Source of the DNA: Blepharisma stoltei
Taxonomy: Eukaryota; Ciliophora; Heterotrichea; Heterotrichida; Blepharismidae
Length of the DNA: 64,000 bases
Direction of reading: 5' to 3'
NCBI GenBank assembly: GCA_914767885.1
Contig: CAJZBQ010000062.1
Span: 1,054,001-1,118,000 of the forward strand
A program made the position numbers and the translations under genes. The notes beneath the pieces are model-generated. The model worked only from the letters and a program-made list of their open reading frames with translations. It did no database searches and was not told the origin of the DNA. Of the stretch, positions 34,101 through 44,559 are shown piece by piece. The first letter of the stretch is position 1. Each line of letters starts with the position of its first letter.

Positions 34101-35449
34101 AAATATCTTTGGCGTCTGCCATATCATAAATATCAATTTCTGCCTTTTTTTGCCCTCCAGCTTTATTTTCTTCTAATTTTGGCTCCTGCCCTATAATTCA
34201 TCTGGTAGCTGTTGGGCGTTCTGTTATTTCTTCAAATACTCTTTTTAGCTCATCTTGCTGGGCTTTTTTTAATTTCTCGATGCTGGGGAAAATTAAATCC
34301 CTTACCCATTTATAAGTTTCTTTATAAAAATTCAAGGCTTCCCCTCTTACTTGGGCATTGCTCACTCCTGCGAATTTTTCCATAATAGAAACAAAGGGTT
34401 TAAAGGACAAGGCTTTGGCTCCATAGGCGCCTATTATTGAATTTACACTTGAAATAGCGGCTGCTTGGATTTTTATGCATTTTTATAGAGGCAAAAATCG
34501 TTATTTTGAAATAATAATTTTTATATTCTTTTTATAGGAAAATTTTATTATGAAGTTTGTCTATAAATTATTGTATAAATTTTTATTATTCAAAGTTGCA
34601 GTCAAACCATTAATAAAAGGTTCTTGAGTTGTTCTATGAATTCCATAAAAATCAAGTAAAATATTAGCAGACTTTTGCTTTATGTTTGCTTTTGTATTAG
34701 AAATACCTTTTTCAATAAGCGCTTTTGTGAGTCCTTCGCTGCATGTTACTATCATATCTGGTTGCTTTTCAATGTAAATGCTAAGCCCTCTTTGTCTAGT
34801 GAGCAAGTTTTTTTTTTAATTTATTTAGCTGAAAAATTCTATGAAATTTTTTTTGATTTAATTAAAATATTTGAGTATTTTAATTTATAAAATTTATTTT
34901 TTAAGAACCAATCAATCAAAGATTTAATAATAATCGCCTGGAAACTCATTATTATCGTAATTAATTACATCAAAATATTCCTACAAAAAAATATTAATAC
35001 AAAAAAACATTTTGGTAATCAAAGAAGGGAGTAAGAATTTCAAGACCATTTTCTTGTGCTCCTGCATGTGAGTCAGAAATGAACTTAATAATCAGATCTA
35101 AATAAGTATCAAATGGTGGATTTGGCTCATTTCTTAATAATCCAGCTAATTCTTCAAGGGCTTTTACTCGAGTTTTCCAAGCTTTTGACTCAATTCGTGT
35201 TTCTAAAGGCCCTATTTCTTCAGCTTCTACTTCTCCAGGCTGCTCATCAGGAGGAAGATTATAATTTCCGGCCGAGCCTATCGGCTTCTCATCAGGATGG
35301 GAGCTTAATGGAGATTCATCTAAAGGAAGATTATATGATCCTCTCGAAATTAGAGGCTTTTCTCCAGTAGATAGTCTATTGGGAGTTCCTTCTTCAGGAA
35401 TAGAAAGTTCATTTTGATCTAGTAAAGAAAATTCGTCTTGCTCTTGCAT
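28103..35449 (-). CDS. XMAP215/ch-TOG family microtubule polymerase
   Basis: Minus strand, six segments separated by five IESs, 2177 residues after removal, in frame throughout. An acidic, repeat-bearing N-terminus (SRGSYNLPLDESP / SAGNYNLPPDEQP) is followed by five TOG-type HEAT arrays: about 35225-34200 (KAWKTRVKALEELAGLL ... RPTATRW), 34110-33390, 33160-32470, 32400-31720 and 31490-30720 (SKNARSKVECLDELTSLV). A Ser/Gln linker with a tandem SEQISRQN array comes next, then a helical C-terminal domain (29690-28103). Several TGA codons are read as Trp (31502, 29742, 30785 region). The family binds tubulin through TOG domains and speeds plus-end growth at centrosomes and basal bodies. Five TOGs match the animal/Dictyostelium type rather than yeast (two). 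The C-terminal part is split by a complete MITE. Confidence 0.95.
28765..29112 (-). mobile_element. MITE family A acting as an IES in the XMAP215 gene, 348 bp
   Basis: Complete family A copy in reverse orientation (palindromic end at 28765-28818, repeated-motif end at 29030-29112). TA 28763-28764 and TA 29111-29112 bound it. Removal with one TA joins KLGKIL to NSFVSQLEIDKVL exactly in frame, so the gene can only be expressed if this MITE is cut out precisely. Confidence 0.92.
29890..30165 (-). repeat. 24-bp coding tandem repeat (SEQISRQN)
   Basis: About eleven copies of an 8-codon unit encoding SEQISRQN with variants SEQILRQN and SSQILRQN, in the linker of the XMAP215 homologue. Units differ by single substitutions, and the array is in frame. 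It probably forms a flexible, basic, phosphorylatable linker. Confidence 0.9.
31047..31105. other. Inferred IES, 59 bp, in the XMAP215 gene
   Basis: TA 31045-31046 and TA 31104-31105. Excision joins RQMIRNIIRI to IHSTAKIHPPEKVF, the expected end of one HEAT repeat and start of the next. Runs of T and A only; no MITE ends. Confidence 0.8.
33794..33862. other. Inferred IES, 69 bp, in the XMAP215 gene
   Basis: TA 33792-33793 and TA 33861-33862. Excision joins GQRKFFD to KQFLSTFLQKFKDNK, matching the TOG2 sequence pattern of the family. Confidence 0.85.
34476..34577. other. Inferred IES, 102 bp, in the XMAP215 gene
   Basis: TA 34474-34475 and TA 34576-34577. Excision joins LTATLNNKNL to KIQAAAISSVNS, the LDNKNPKI-like turn of TOG1. 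Confidence 0.8.
34799..35033. other. Inferred IES, 235 bp, in the XMAP215 gene
   Basis: TA 34797-34798 and TA 35032-35033. On the minus strand the upstream edge reads TTACTCCCTTC, like a MITE family A/B terminus. Excision joins AQENGLEIL to RQRGLSIYIEK. The upstream frame runs ten more codons into the insert before TAA, so the true edge could be inside; this pairing is preferred because it keeps the frame. Confidence 0.55.
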
Positions 35450-35704
35450 TTTAAATAGAGAAATTTATAAAAAAATGCATAAGAAAAAAATATTAAAAAA
35501 GATTTTGGTTTTGTCTGAAATTTATTAATTTCCTTATGTTTGAAGAGATTTATTGAAACTACATATAAGCCGTATAGTAGCCTAGTATTGAGAAAAATTA
35601 TTTTTACGTTATGGAACCTATAAAATATGAATTAATTTACATAAAAACTGCTTAAATAAAGATTATTTATGAATTAATTAAATTTATACGTTTTTATCAA
35701 ATAA

Positions 35705-38700
35705 ATGTCATCTCGTAAGGGAGGGAAAAAGGCTGCGGTCAACTTAAGAAAAATAACAGTTCTTGACCAAAATACCTTAAGAGCTCTAGCTGATGAGAGA
35801 GGTGGAGATCTTGAAGATTGTAATATAACTGAGCTTGATTTTTCAGGAGAGCATTTTGAGCTAGAAAGTTTAGATGGGCTTCGCTACATTGCTTGGAGAA
35901 ACTTAAAAGCTTTAGATGTGTCTAATAACACTCTAGACAAGCTTGATAAAGTCCTTAATAAATTCTCAACCTTCCAGACGATTATTGCTATGAACAATTT
36001 ATAGCATTTTTTATTAAATTATCATTTTATGTAAAATAAATATTAAAATAATATTCATTGCTATTAACTCCTCCCTCCACTAGCGAACAAAACCATTGGA
36101 AAAATCGCTATTTTTGCTCAAAAGCTTACCCTCCGTTAGCGAGCAAAAGATTTTTATAAAAAAATATTTTGATATATAAGTGATAATTAGTAAACGAAAT
36201 CTCTAGCTATTTCTGTTAAATATTTTATAGATTGCATTTTAAAACATAATTTTACAAATTAAATTAACATTTACTTTCCAATTTTTGCAAATTAGGATTT
36301 TTTTAAATTTCGAAAAAAAATTTATTATATCGTTAGTTGCTTGTTTAAAAACAATGCAACTTACATGTGGAATCAAAAGGGCTTCACATGTGGAATCATC
36401 TTTTCACACGTCAAAAAGATTCCAAATGCAAGTTGCATTGTTTAAAAGCAAGCAACTAACGATAAAGTTTATATATGCAAATTTTAAAAAAATACCCAGT
36501 TTTCGAACAAAAAATTTTGTTCGCTCACACGGAGGGGGGAGTAAGGATAATTACTGTTGTCGAGCTATCACTTCCTAATTTAACTGAGATTGATTTATCT
36601 AGAAATTATTTGCGGCAAATTCCTGATCTATCAGGCGTTCCAAAGCTTGAAAGGCTTTTGCTAGGTTTTAATGAAATAGGAGGAGGCTATGATGAATTAT
36701 CAAATGTTCCTAATTTAATTTTGCTAGATTTATCCAACAACAGATTAAATTTTTCCCCTGTCGAACTGAACAGATTTATTGAAACTTTAAAAATCCATAT
36801 TTTTTTTTAAAAAATTCAAATAAATAATTATATAGCCCAGGAGCGATTATTGATCGCCCTGGGCTATAATAAGGCTCAGAAACTCCTGAGTTGGTTTTGC
36901 AATTCAAGTTGACAAACCAACTCGGGGGTTTCTGAGCCTTATTATAGCCCAAGGCGATCAATAATCGCTCCTGGGCTATATTTATAAAAAAATAACCGAG
37001 AAACTTTAACAGGACTTAAAAAAATTGATAACCTTAGGGTATTTAATAATCCCTTTTGTGACAATATTCAGCAATACGAATACTATTTTATCTACCGAAT
37101 AGACTCCCTCACAACCCTAAATAACGAGCTCGTAACCAAAGACCTAAAAGCAGAAGTCAAAAGAACCAAGCTAAAACCTTTAGAGCAAGTATTCAAAGAC
37201 GCCACAGCGGCTCGACAAGCAATCCAAGGCGTCATCGAGCTGGAAACCGAAAAAATGCCAAAACTCGAAGATTTGCATTCAAATTTACAAAGAGCCAAAA
37301 ACGACCCCACACAATGCTTGATTTTATTTAAAAAAGTATCAAAAGACGTAGAAAATATAGTAAATAGGCCTGCTGAGAGGTTTATGATTTTTAAAGCAAA
37401 CACTCCTGAAGAACAAAGCGCAATTCGTATGCACATTGACTCGTTTTTACAAGAAGCTGTTATGATGATTGAAGATATGCCGACTATGAGAACCCCAGTT
37501 TTAAGGCTTTTAGCGTCTCTGACTGAAGTAGAGGAAGGAAATTTCGGTCAAAAATGCTTAAAAATTCTACAAGACTTATTTGTGTCTGGTCCAGAAATCG
37601 CCCAAGAAATTGAAGAAATTTTGAGAAAAATCATTATCCCAAAAATCAGGCAAAGTAAGGTAGAAAATATATAAAATTATAATAAATATAGAAAAATCAA
37701 TATAAAAGTAGGATTTTCAGGACTATTTTTAAGCAGAATATTTCGAAAGATTTGCTGAAAGGTGTGATTAGGCTATCAAAAGACCAAGATATTTCTGATA
37801 TGTTAAGAGACTTGATTGATACCATGGCAGAATGAATGAGAACAGAAGTAAACGCAGAAGAGCTGAGGATTGTAGAAGGCGAGCTTGAAGAAGACTTAAA
37901 GCGCGACATCCACAGCTACGCTATAGCACTGGTAGCAGCCACTGCCAATGAAAGCAGAAATGCAGAAGCTATGACTGAAAAAAGAATCGCAGACTACACC
38001 GCAAGACTTCTTAAAGTAATGGAAAGAGAAACAGAGCCCAGCAATATGTTAGCTAAACAAGAAGGCATGAAAGAGACCATCAGCAGGCTAAAACATGTCT
38101 TAAAAGTCATCGAAAATAGCTCATGACATTTGATCGTGGCTTTTTGCTAGACATTTCCTCAGGAATTTGTTCAAAATTTTTTAAAGCGAAAACCCAAATG
38201 TCTCACAAGGGAAAAAAAAATTTAGACCAAATGTCTAGCAAAAAACCAAAAGGAAAAAAGCATGTACCCGTCGAAAATATGTCAAAAAACTACCCCAAAT
38301 CTGCTGCTATTTTTGTAGCCGACGAAATTCACCAAAAATTATTAAGAGACATATGGGAATATTCAATGTTCTACAAAGCAAATGGTTACAACTTTGGAGG
38401 CGGCTCTGGGGCAGTGTCAGAAACTGCCGAAATGATGTACTATAAGCTGCTTACTTCTTATATAAACGCTTTAGCCGGCCTTTGTAAGGAAAGTAAATGT
38501 GTGGATTATATCAATACTTTAGCAAAAGAAATTCGTGACGAAATTCTTAACGTGGCCGTCATGCCAAAAACAGACCCAGTCCTTCTGACAGCCATTTTAG
38601 AACTAATTTATGCAATAATTTCCTCTCCAACTATGATAAAAAACGAAAACGCCAACACTTTTAAGCATTTTTCTAATTCTCTACAAAAACTTCTACCATT

Positions 38701-41700
38701 TTTGTCATATATGGGAGGGAAAAAATACAAAGATATTTGCATTTTAGGAGAAAAATACGCTAAAGGGACTATGGTTGGGCAGGATCCTATTATAATTTCT
38801 TCCCTTACCAATAAGTATTTACATAACTTATTTATTTCGATTATTCAGCTTATACAGTTTTTCTGCTATAAAAGTATAGACGAGTCCATACCAAAAGAAA
38901 TAAAAACGTGCTGCGCGTCAGTTTCGTCAGCTTTAAATGCAAACAACAGAGAAGAATATCTTTTTAACTGTTTAGAAATCCCTAATGACAGCGTAAAAAT
39001 CGCGGTTGTGCTTTGTTTGGACAAAATTCCTATATCAGAAATTGATATAGAGGAAACTGGGCATATTGTAAGGGTGCTAGGGTCTTATAAAAATTTAGGT
39101 GTAGGGAGGACTGAAGAAGTTTTGAGCCAAATTTTTTTACTTTTAGCGAAAATTGTAGATGATGAAGAAAAAGGGGAGGATTTTAGAAGCAAGTTTGGAG
39201 AAATGGTCGTCACTGAGTGTTTATTCTGGCTAAAATAAATATAAATAGTACAGTTTTATTTAATTTTATATGGAAAATCATAGAAAAAGGGATAAGTATT
39301 TTACATCGAAACCAAATCAGAGATTTGAGAAGCCAAGAAGACGAAAATTTAGAAAAAATGTATTTGACGTCCACAGCTGTCCTTTTTTTAAAAAAATGCT
39401 CAATGCACCAATCACTGCGGCCTTATTTAGAAAACTCAGTTGTGGAAGAAAAAATGAGGATGATTTTGAAAGCAGAAGAAATGTTTTCTACTGCCAAAGA
39501 AGCCCCTGTAGACATAGAAAGAACGTGGCTTGGGAGCAATGTTGAGCCTTTACTGCTAAATTGCGTAGGAAACAACCATTTATGGCCTTACTCAGAAGTA
39601 TCTTTTAGAGTAATCCAAAGAATTGCAGACGTCCTTATAGGAGCTCCAGAAAAAGAGCTATTTAAATCTCAGGACACTGAAGAAAACAAACTAGAAGCCC
39701 TAGTAGATTACAATATAGAAGTTAATAAAGAAAGAATTAAAGAAGAATGCTCAGCCTGGGTCGTCTCAGAAGAAGCCAGTCTCGGGTTCAGCAAAGAACG
39801 CATCCACTTCCAGCACCAAAAATTCTGCCAAATCAAAGGAATTACCACCATTTTGACCTTTTTAATGGGAAAAAGCTCCCTAAACAGCTTAGAGCTTGAA
39901 AAAGAGCTGACTGCCGAATATGACCCTATATACGAGCAGCAGACCTTATTAAGCAATATTTCTAATAAATGTAGCGAGCTTACCATTGATTATGAAGAGC
40001 AGGTAAAAAGAGCTGACGAAGAAGAAAACCGACAAATGGGGATGGAGGACTTAAATAGGCCAGAAAAATTAGACGACACAGGACTGCTTATGAAAGCTAT
40101 GGAGGAACAAGACATCGGCTCAGACGCCCACAGCTACGCGATTAGGAATAATGATTTTTTTATACAAAATTACAGGTGAATTAATGCTGAAAAATATATG
40201 TTGAGGTCCAGAATTTTGGCGGCTTTTTTAAGATGCATTTATGCTACTATTGAATTTGGGGATCTATCAATTAGACTGCATACGCTAGAACAAATAAAAC
40301 ACCCAGTGACACTTAGAAATATTACAAAATTATGCGCGACAACAGGCTGGAAATATTCTACTTTGGCAGCGAAATATTTAAGGTGTGTAAAACATATCAT
40401 AAAATTGTCTCCAATTTCGAATTTTAGACCTAAAGAAGACGTGGTTTTGCTAGAAATAATTTCTCATGCGGTGAAAGATATATTGGTACTTATGGATATA
40501 AAAATTACTAATAGAGATAGGGAGCCGCTGTCTCCTGATGATTTTTTCTTATTGTCAGAATTAGCGTCACTGGGGTCAGGGATCTGTACAGCGATAGGCG
40601 CCTTTCAATGGTCTGATATTATTGATAGTGTTTATATAGAAAGAACGTCACAGATGATTAAAAGTGTCCAAGAGCAGGCTGAAGCGTATTTATTAGAACA
40701 GCTGATTCCTACAGATTCAGTAAGGTTTTATGTGGAAATGCTATTTTTAATAATGACGTCTAATGAAAGAATGGTACAAAGCTCGTATTCAAAGCCAGAA
40801 AAAGAAATGCTTTATACTGATATGGCAAAAGATTTCATTGGAAATATTATGGGGACCTATATAGCCATTAGTGAGGACTCGAAATACAGGGTGCTAGAAT
40901 TTTGCAAAATTGGGGAAATTTTTGAAAAAAAAATATTTAATCCGACTTATTTGCAAGAAATTTTGAACAGGTCAAGCACGATTCTGTTTGGATCTGAGCT
41001 GGCAAAGCTAATGAAAAGAAAATATTTGGAATATAAGCTTGCAACGGAGCAGCTAGAGCGTGTAACAGCTGTTGTCTGGGCTGATATGGGTACCTATGGC
41101 TCAAACTCAATTAAAAAAATGCTGATTCTTGTCACAAGTACCTGCCTACATCTTCTTAACCCTTGCACACAGCCTCCTTGTCCTTTATGTGGTGAAGAAA
41201 GATTCTGCCCTGCTCCTCCTACTTATGAAGTCAATATACAGTTTAGCGAGATCACAAAAATCATTTACATTCCTCAATTTCCTCAATTTGTAGCTATAAG
41301 ATATGGCTCAAAAATGCTTATGTTTATTACCAAATCTATATCAGGTGGGAAAACACTAGGAGAACTATTAAGTGACGTCAAAACTGAGCTATCAGATAAT
41401 TATAAAAATAATAATTTTTTTTTATATGAAAAAAAAATTTATTTTAATTTAACCCTTGGAATTTTTTAACGACAGCCTTAGCTATCAAAATCTAGAGAAG
41501 AAGAAGAAGGTTACGCAGAAGATGAAAAAGAGCCAGAGTACCAAGAAGATAAGTGCTTTGTGGACTCTTTAGAACACTTTTTGTTTCAGCAGGATAAAGG
41601 AGATTTGAAACTTATGATGTTTGCGTCTTTTAATCCTAATAAACCTATACCCTTCCAAGGATTGAAAATTTTTGTGAATGGGACATTATTTGTGGTGACG

Positions 41701-42172
41701 GCAAAAAGCTTGCTGCTAGTTATGAATGTAAACTTCAAACATTGGGAGTTTTTTAATCCTGATAATATTAAGAAAGCTGACGATGAAGAGCTTGCAAATA
41801 TCCCGAAAACTTTGGTGAAAAATGGGATGGCCTTCGAAATTTTTTTAAAAATTTATTATTTATCTTGGGGATTATTAAATAGACTAAAATTTTATATTAA
41901 AATAAAATAAAAATAGAATATAAATTTTAACACCAAAAAATGACCTATTCTCAATTGTAAAAGAGCTTGACCTCGGAAAATCCTCAAACATTGTCATTCC
42001 TAGGGCTGGCGAGTTTAAATTTATAATCGAAACTGACACCAAATACACCTTCCAGTTCGGGGATGATTTAGCATTAGAAATTTTCCAAAGGAATGTCATG
42101 AGAGATGTATATAAGCTGAAAGGAGGACAAAAAGTAAAAGAGCAGGACAAAAAAGGCAAGAAAAAGAAATAA
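35705..42172 (+). CDS. Very large leucine-rich-repeat protein with helical body
   Basis: Nine segments, eight inferred IESs, about 1770 residues, in frame overall. The N-terminus is basic (MSSRKGGKKAAVN), then residues about 30-190 form LRRs (LKALDVSNNTLDKL, LPNLTEIDLSRNYL, VPKLERLLLGFNEI, VPNLILLDLSNNRL) with an LRR cap (NLRVFNNPFCDN). About 1300 residues of alpha-helical, armadillo-like sequence follow without a recognised domain. From about residue 1500 there is a compact segment with CPLCGEERFCP and beta-rich sequence (VNIQFSEITKIIYIPQFP), perhaps a PH-like fold. The protein ends in a Lys-rich tail. TGA codons are Trp at about 37833 and 40177. It could be a large scaffold or cytoskeletal LRR protein; I do not recognise the family. 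It shares its upstream region with the divergent XMAP215 gene (256 bp between starts). Confidence 0.8.
36002..36066. other. Inferred IES, 65 bp, abutting a MITE
   Basis: Left edge TA 36000-36001 in the LRR gene frame; right edge TA 36065-36066, which is also the left edge of the MITE that follows. AT-rich without MITE motifs. It may be an old short IES with a MITE landed at its boundary. Confidence 0.6.
36066..36543 (+). mobile_element. MITE family A copy inside the LRR gene, with a nested hairpin
   Basis: Starts TAACTCCTCCCTCCACTAGC and ends CGGAGGGGGGAGTA at 36543. Internal motifs of family A are in order but diverged. A different palindromic element (36328-36464) interrupts it before its far end. 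Removing 36002-36543 joins TIIAMNNL to RIITVVELSLPNL in frame. Confidence 0.8.
36328..36464. mobile_element. Palindromic element nested in MITE A
   Basis: Ends TATCGTTAGTTGCTTG and CAAGCAACTAACGATA, with TA at both edges. Arms of about 35 bp (through ACAATGCAACTT) and a centre containing two inverted copies of CACATGTGGAATCA-like sequence. Distinct from families A and B. Confidence 0.8.
36790..37008. other. Inferred IES, 219 bp, with long hairpin
   Basis: Flanked by a 10-bp direct repeat GAAACTTTAA (TA 36788-36789 and TA 37007-37008 within it). Excision joins NRFIETL to TGLKKIDNLRVF, an uninterrupted LRR cap. Confidence 0.9.
36832..36981. mobile_element. Hairpin element with TATAGC ends
   Basis: Ends TATAGCCCAGGAGCGATTAT and its reverse complement ATAATCGCTCCTGGGCTATA. 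Arms of about 65 bp with few mismatches. Each arm itself contains a smaller palindrome (TATAGCCCA...TGGGCTATA). It occupies most of the IES at 36790-37008. Confidence 0.85.
37658..37710. other. Inferred IES, 53 bp
   Basis: TA 37656-37657 and TA 37709-37710, both preceded by AAAG. Excision joins PKIRQS to RIFRTIFKQNISKDL in frame. Confidence 0.85.
38119..38237. other. Inferred IES, 119 bp, with inverted repeat
   Basis: TA 38117-38118 and TA 38236-38237, both followed by GC. An internal inverted repeat TTTTTGCTAGACATTT / AAATGTCTAGCAAAAA spans most of it. Excision joins VLKVIENS to KKPKGKKHVPVENM in frame. Confidence 0.85.
39224..39270. other. Inferred IES, 47 bp (or 38 bp)
   Basis: Left TA 39222-39223 (or 39231-39232), right TA 39269-39270. 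Both choices keep the frame, joining VVTECL or VVTECLFWL to WKIIEKGISIL. Confidence 0.75.
41392..41484. other. Inferred IES, 93 bp
   Basis: Flanked by the 8-bp direct repeat AGCTATCA, with TA 41390-41391 and TA 41483-41484 inside it. Excision joins DVKTELS to KSREEEEGYAEDEK in frame. Confidence 0.9.
41848..41929. other. Inferred IES, 82 bp
   Basis: TA 41846-41847 and TA 41928-41929, both within TTTTA. Excision joins GMAFEIFL to TPKNDLFSIVKEL in frame. Confidence 0.85.
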
Positions 42173-42184
42173 TAATTAAAGAAT

Positions 42185-44311
42185 TTATGAATTTTTATTA
42201 GTCACAATAAAGCTACCTTTGCATTGCCGGTTTCTCAGACCAGCCGATTTTATTTGTCGGCAAAAATAGCCAGCACCTTTAGGAGTAAATACACGAGGCG
42301 TCGATATGCTTGTATTTCTTGTTGAATTTGGAGCAATTTCTAGGAATTTGTTTCTTGGGCTGGGTAAAGAAATTCTTGAAGGGATTTGCTCAATTTCTTT
42401 GGGTGTATGGTTATTCATAAACACTTTTAAGCTTCTAATGTCTTTTGTAGTAACCTCACTTCTGGTCATTACGAGGGAGACTTGGTTTTTTAAAGAGTTT
42501 AAGCTTTTTTCATGGGAATTTTGCTCAAGCTGGTTGAAAAATTGCTTGGTTTGCCTTGGAGATTTCCATGAATTAGTCCTAACTTTTTGGGCTGGAATAA
42601 AAAAAAATCAGTAGTAATTTACAAAAAAAAATTTAATAATTAATTAAAAAAAAAAAGAAGTAAGTTTAATCCTCCCTAGCAAGCTCGACGCTTTATTATT
42701 TGATATTTTTTGATGAATAAAACAATAATCACCATTCTCTATCGCATTCTTAGTACATGACGAGAAATTGCACAAATGCCTTTTCCCCAGCCAAAACTCT
42801 TTAAACGTCTGCAAATAAATTACCCCTTTTTTCTGATCCCCAGCCATCATTATAATCTGCTTCACATGTGGGTCATCAGCAACCATATCAAATTCTTTAA
42901 GTTCATGCAAAATTTCAAAATATCCCACTGATATATAATTTATCGACATCGTATTAAATGCTTCTTCAAATCCGCCAAATTTTTCTTTTAATTTTTCCTT
43001 AAAATAGCTCACATAATAATCTTCGTCGCTTTCTTCTTCTTTTGGGCTAAATAAATTAGTTTCTTTGGATAAATCACGATTTGGCTGACTTTTTGGAGAA
43101 AATAGCTCACCATCAGACTCTTTGCCGAGTATAGCCAGGCCATCGATCCTATCAGTCATTTCACTTTCGTCTTTAGAGTTTTGAGGGAAAAAGCCCTTTT
43201 AATCTTAAATTATTAGTAGGCCTAACTATTACTCAGCCATCAAGGACCCTTGAGGGTTCATCCGCTTTTCGACATCCCCTGTCAGACATTTGAATGGTTG
43301 AGATGGCTTGGCTGCTACTTCTCCTGACCTTGATTCCATGGAGATCTGAGTTTAGCGCTCTGAGAACTCCTCCTTCTTCGCTGCCCTAGTGTTGAGTGGC
43401 GGACTATGGACTTCTGCGGGCCCTGTATCGGGCGATTTGGATAGTAGCTTGATCCAGGGAGAAAACCCTGGAGTCTAGTAGGTGCTGGTGCTTGCTCTCT
43501 GCAGCCACAGGAGAAAGTTGTAATCCCTCAGCAGGCCGCAATCCCTGATATTACTATGAGATCCACCTTCGGTCCTGAATGGCGCTGCCAGGCTACTTCA
43601 TTCCAACCACAGAAACTAAGACAAAACCTCCCTAAAATACATAAACCCATATCAGACCCGAATTTCGACTGGTTTTCTCTCTTAGCTATAAGATTTAGAA
43701 AATTTCAAGCGCGCTTAGGTCGCCATTTTTATAATAGCAAAAAGCCCTTCAAATTCATTTTTTTCGCTGAGGAAAGATCTTTTAGATATTTCTATTGGAA
43801 AATTTCGCTTTCTTTCATTAAATAGATTAGAATCATCAGATCTTTCATTGTCAGCTTCTTTGATAAGCGTTTGTAAGCTCTCTTTATAGCTGGAGTATTT
43901 TTCACTGACTTCATCCAACATCCAGTATTTCTGCCTTGATTTTTCCATATGATTTTTGAGTTTTTTGAAATCAATCACAAAATTCAGATTTTTATAGCTT
44001 TTCTTCCCTAATGTTTCAAAAAGACTGACCACGTGCTCGTTAGAATACGAAATCATAAGGAAATTTAGAAAAGAGCAAAGGTCTTTTGAGGTCAGTTCAG
44101 GGCCAGATTCTTTTTTTAATGCTTCAAGTCCTGCGTCTAAGTTCCCAAACAGCTTTTTAAAGTTTTTTCTGAGGTGGTCTAAAAATGACATAACTTCATG
44201 AGTTTTGCAGTGCCCGCTGACTCTTTTTGGTTTTTTACACCCCACAACTTTGCATTTTTCTTTCAGAGCTTTATGTAATGCTAGAGTATTTAGTTTTCTT
44301 TGAAAAGACAT
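42185..44311 (-). CDS. Protein with two Cys/His knuckles, unknown family
   Basis: Minus strand, segments 44311-43737, 43175-42663 and 42599-42185 give 500 residues, in frame. Two copies of a C-x4-C-x9/10-C-x2-H motif (CKVVGCKKPKRVSGHCKTH near residue 20 and CNFSSCTKNAIENGDYCFIH near residue 340) suggest a duplicated zinc-binding unit. After each or between them lie helical segments that resemble each other (FKKLFGNLDAGLEAL and LKEKFGGFEEAFNTM), so the protein may be an internal duplication of about 170 residues. A Ser/Asp/Glu-rich linker joins the halves, and the tail is basic. Function unknown. The gene stops 12 bp from the end of the LRR gene (convergent). Confidence 0.75.
42600..42662. other. 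Inferred IES, 63 bp
   Basis: TA 42598-42599 and TA 42661-42662. The frame ends in an FFF-stop inside it. Excision joins LLGRIKL to IPAQKVRTNSW. AT-rich. Confidence 0.8.
43176..43736. other. Inferred GC-rich IES, about 561 bp
   Basis: TA 43174-43175 and TA 43735-43736. Excision joins EFEGLFA to KDESEMTDRIDG in frame. Sequence AAAAAGCCCTT occurs just inside one edge and just outside the other, so the exact edge is open. The interior is clearly GC-rich, and its ends resemble those of the composite at 22975-24862. Confidence 0.65.
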
Positions 44312-44559
44312 GATACCTTAAATTACTGTTTGATATATACTTTTCTTTATTAAATATTTCATTTTATTATTAATTACCTCTATTTAATTTTCTGGACTAT
44401 AACGAAAAATTTTCTAATAAATATTTTTTTTTTTTTTTTTTATTATTTTTTAAACAATTTTTTTAAGTTTTTTCAAAATATCCAATAAATATTTAAAATA
44501 TAGATCGCCTTCTAACCCTATTCTTAGCCCATATTTCTTTTCCACCTATTATAATTACT

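Noticed and set aside
34940-34985. Minus-strand stretch EYFDVINYDNNEFPGDYY ending in TAA inside an IES
   Set aside because: Looks protein-like but is only 18 codons, has no start and lies within the inferred 235-bp IES; may be chance or a relic.
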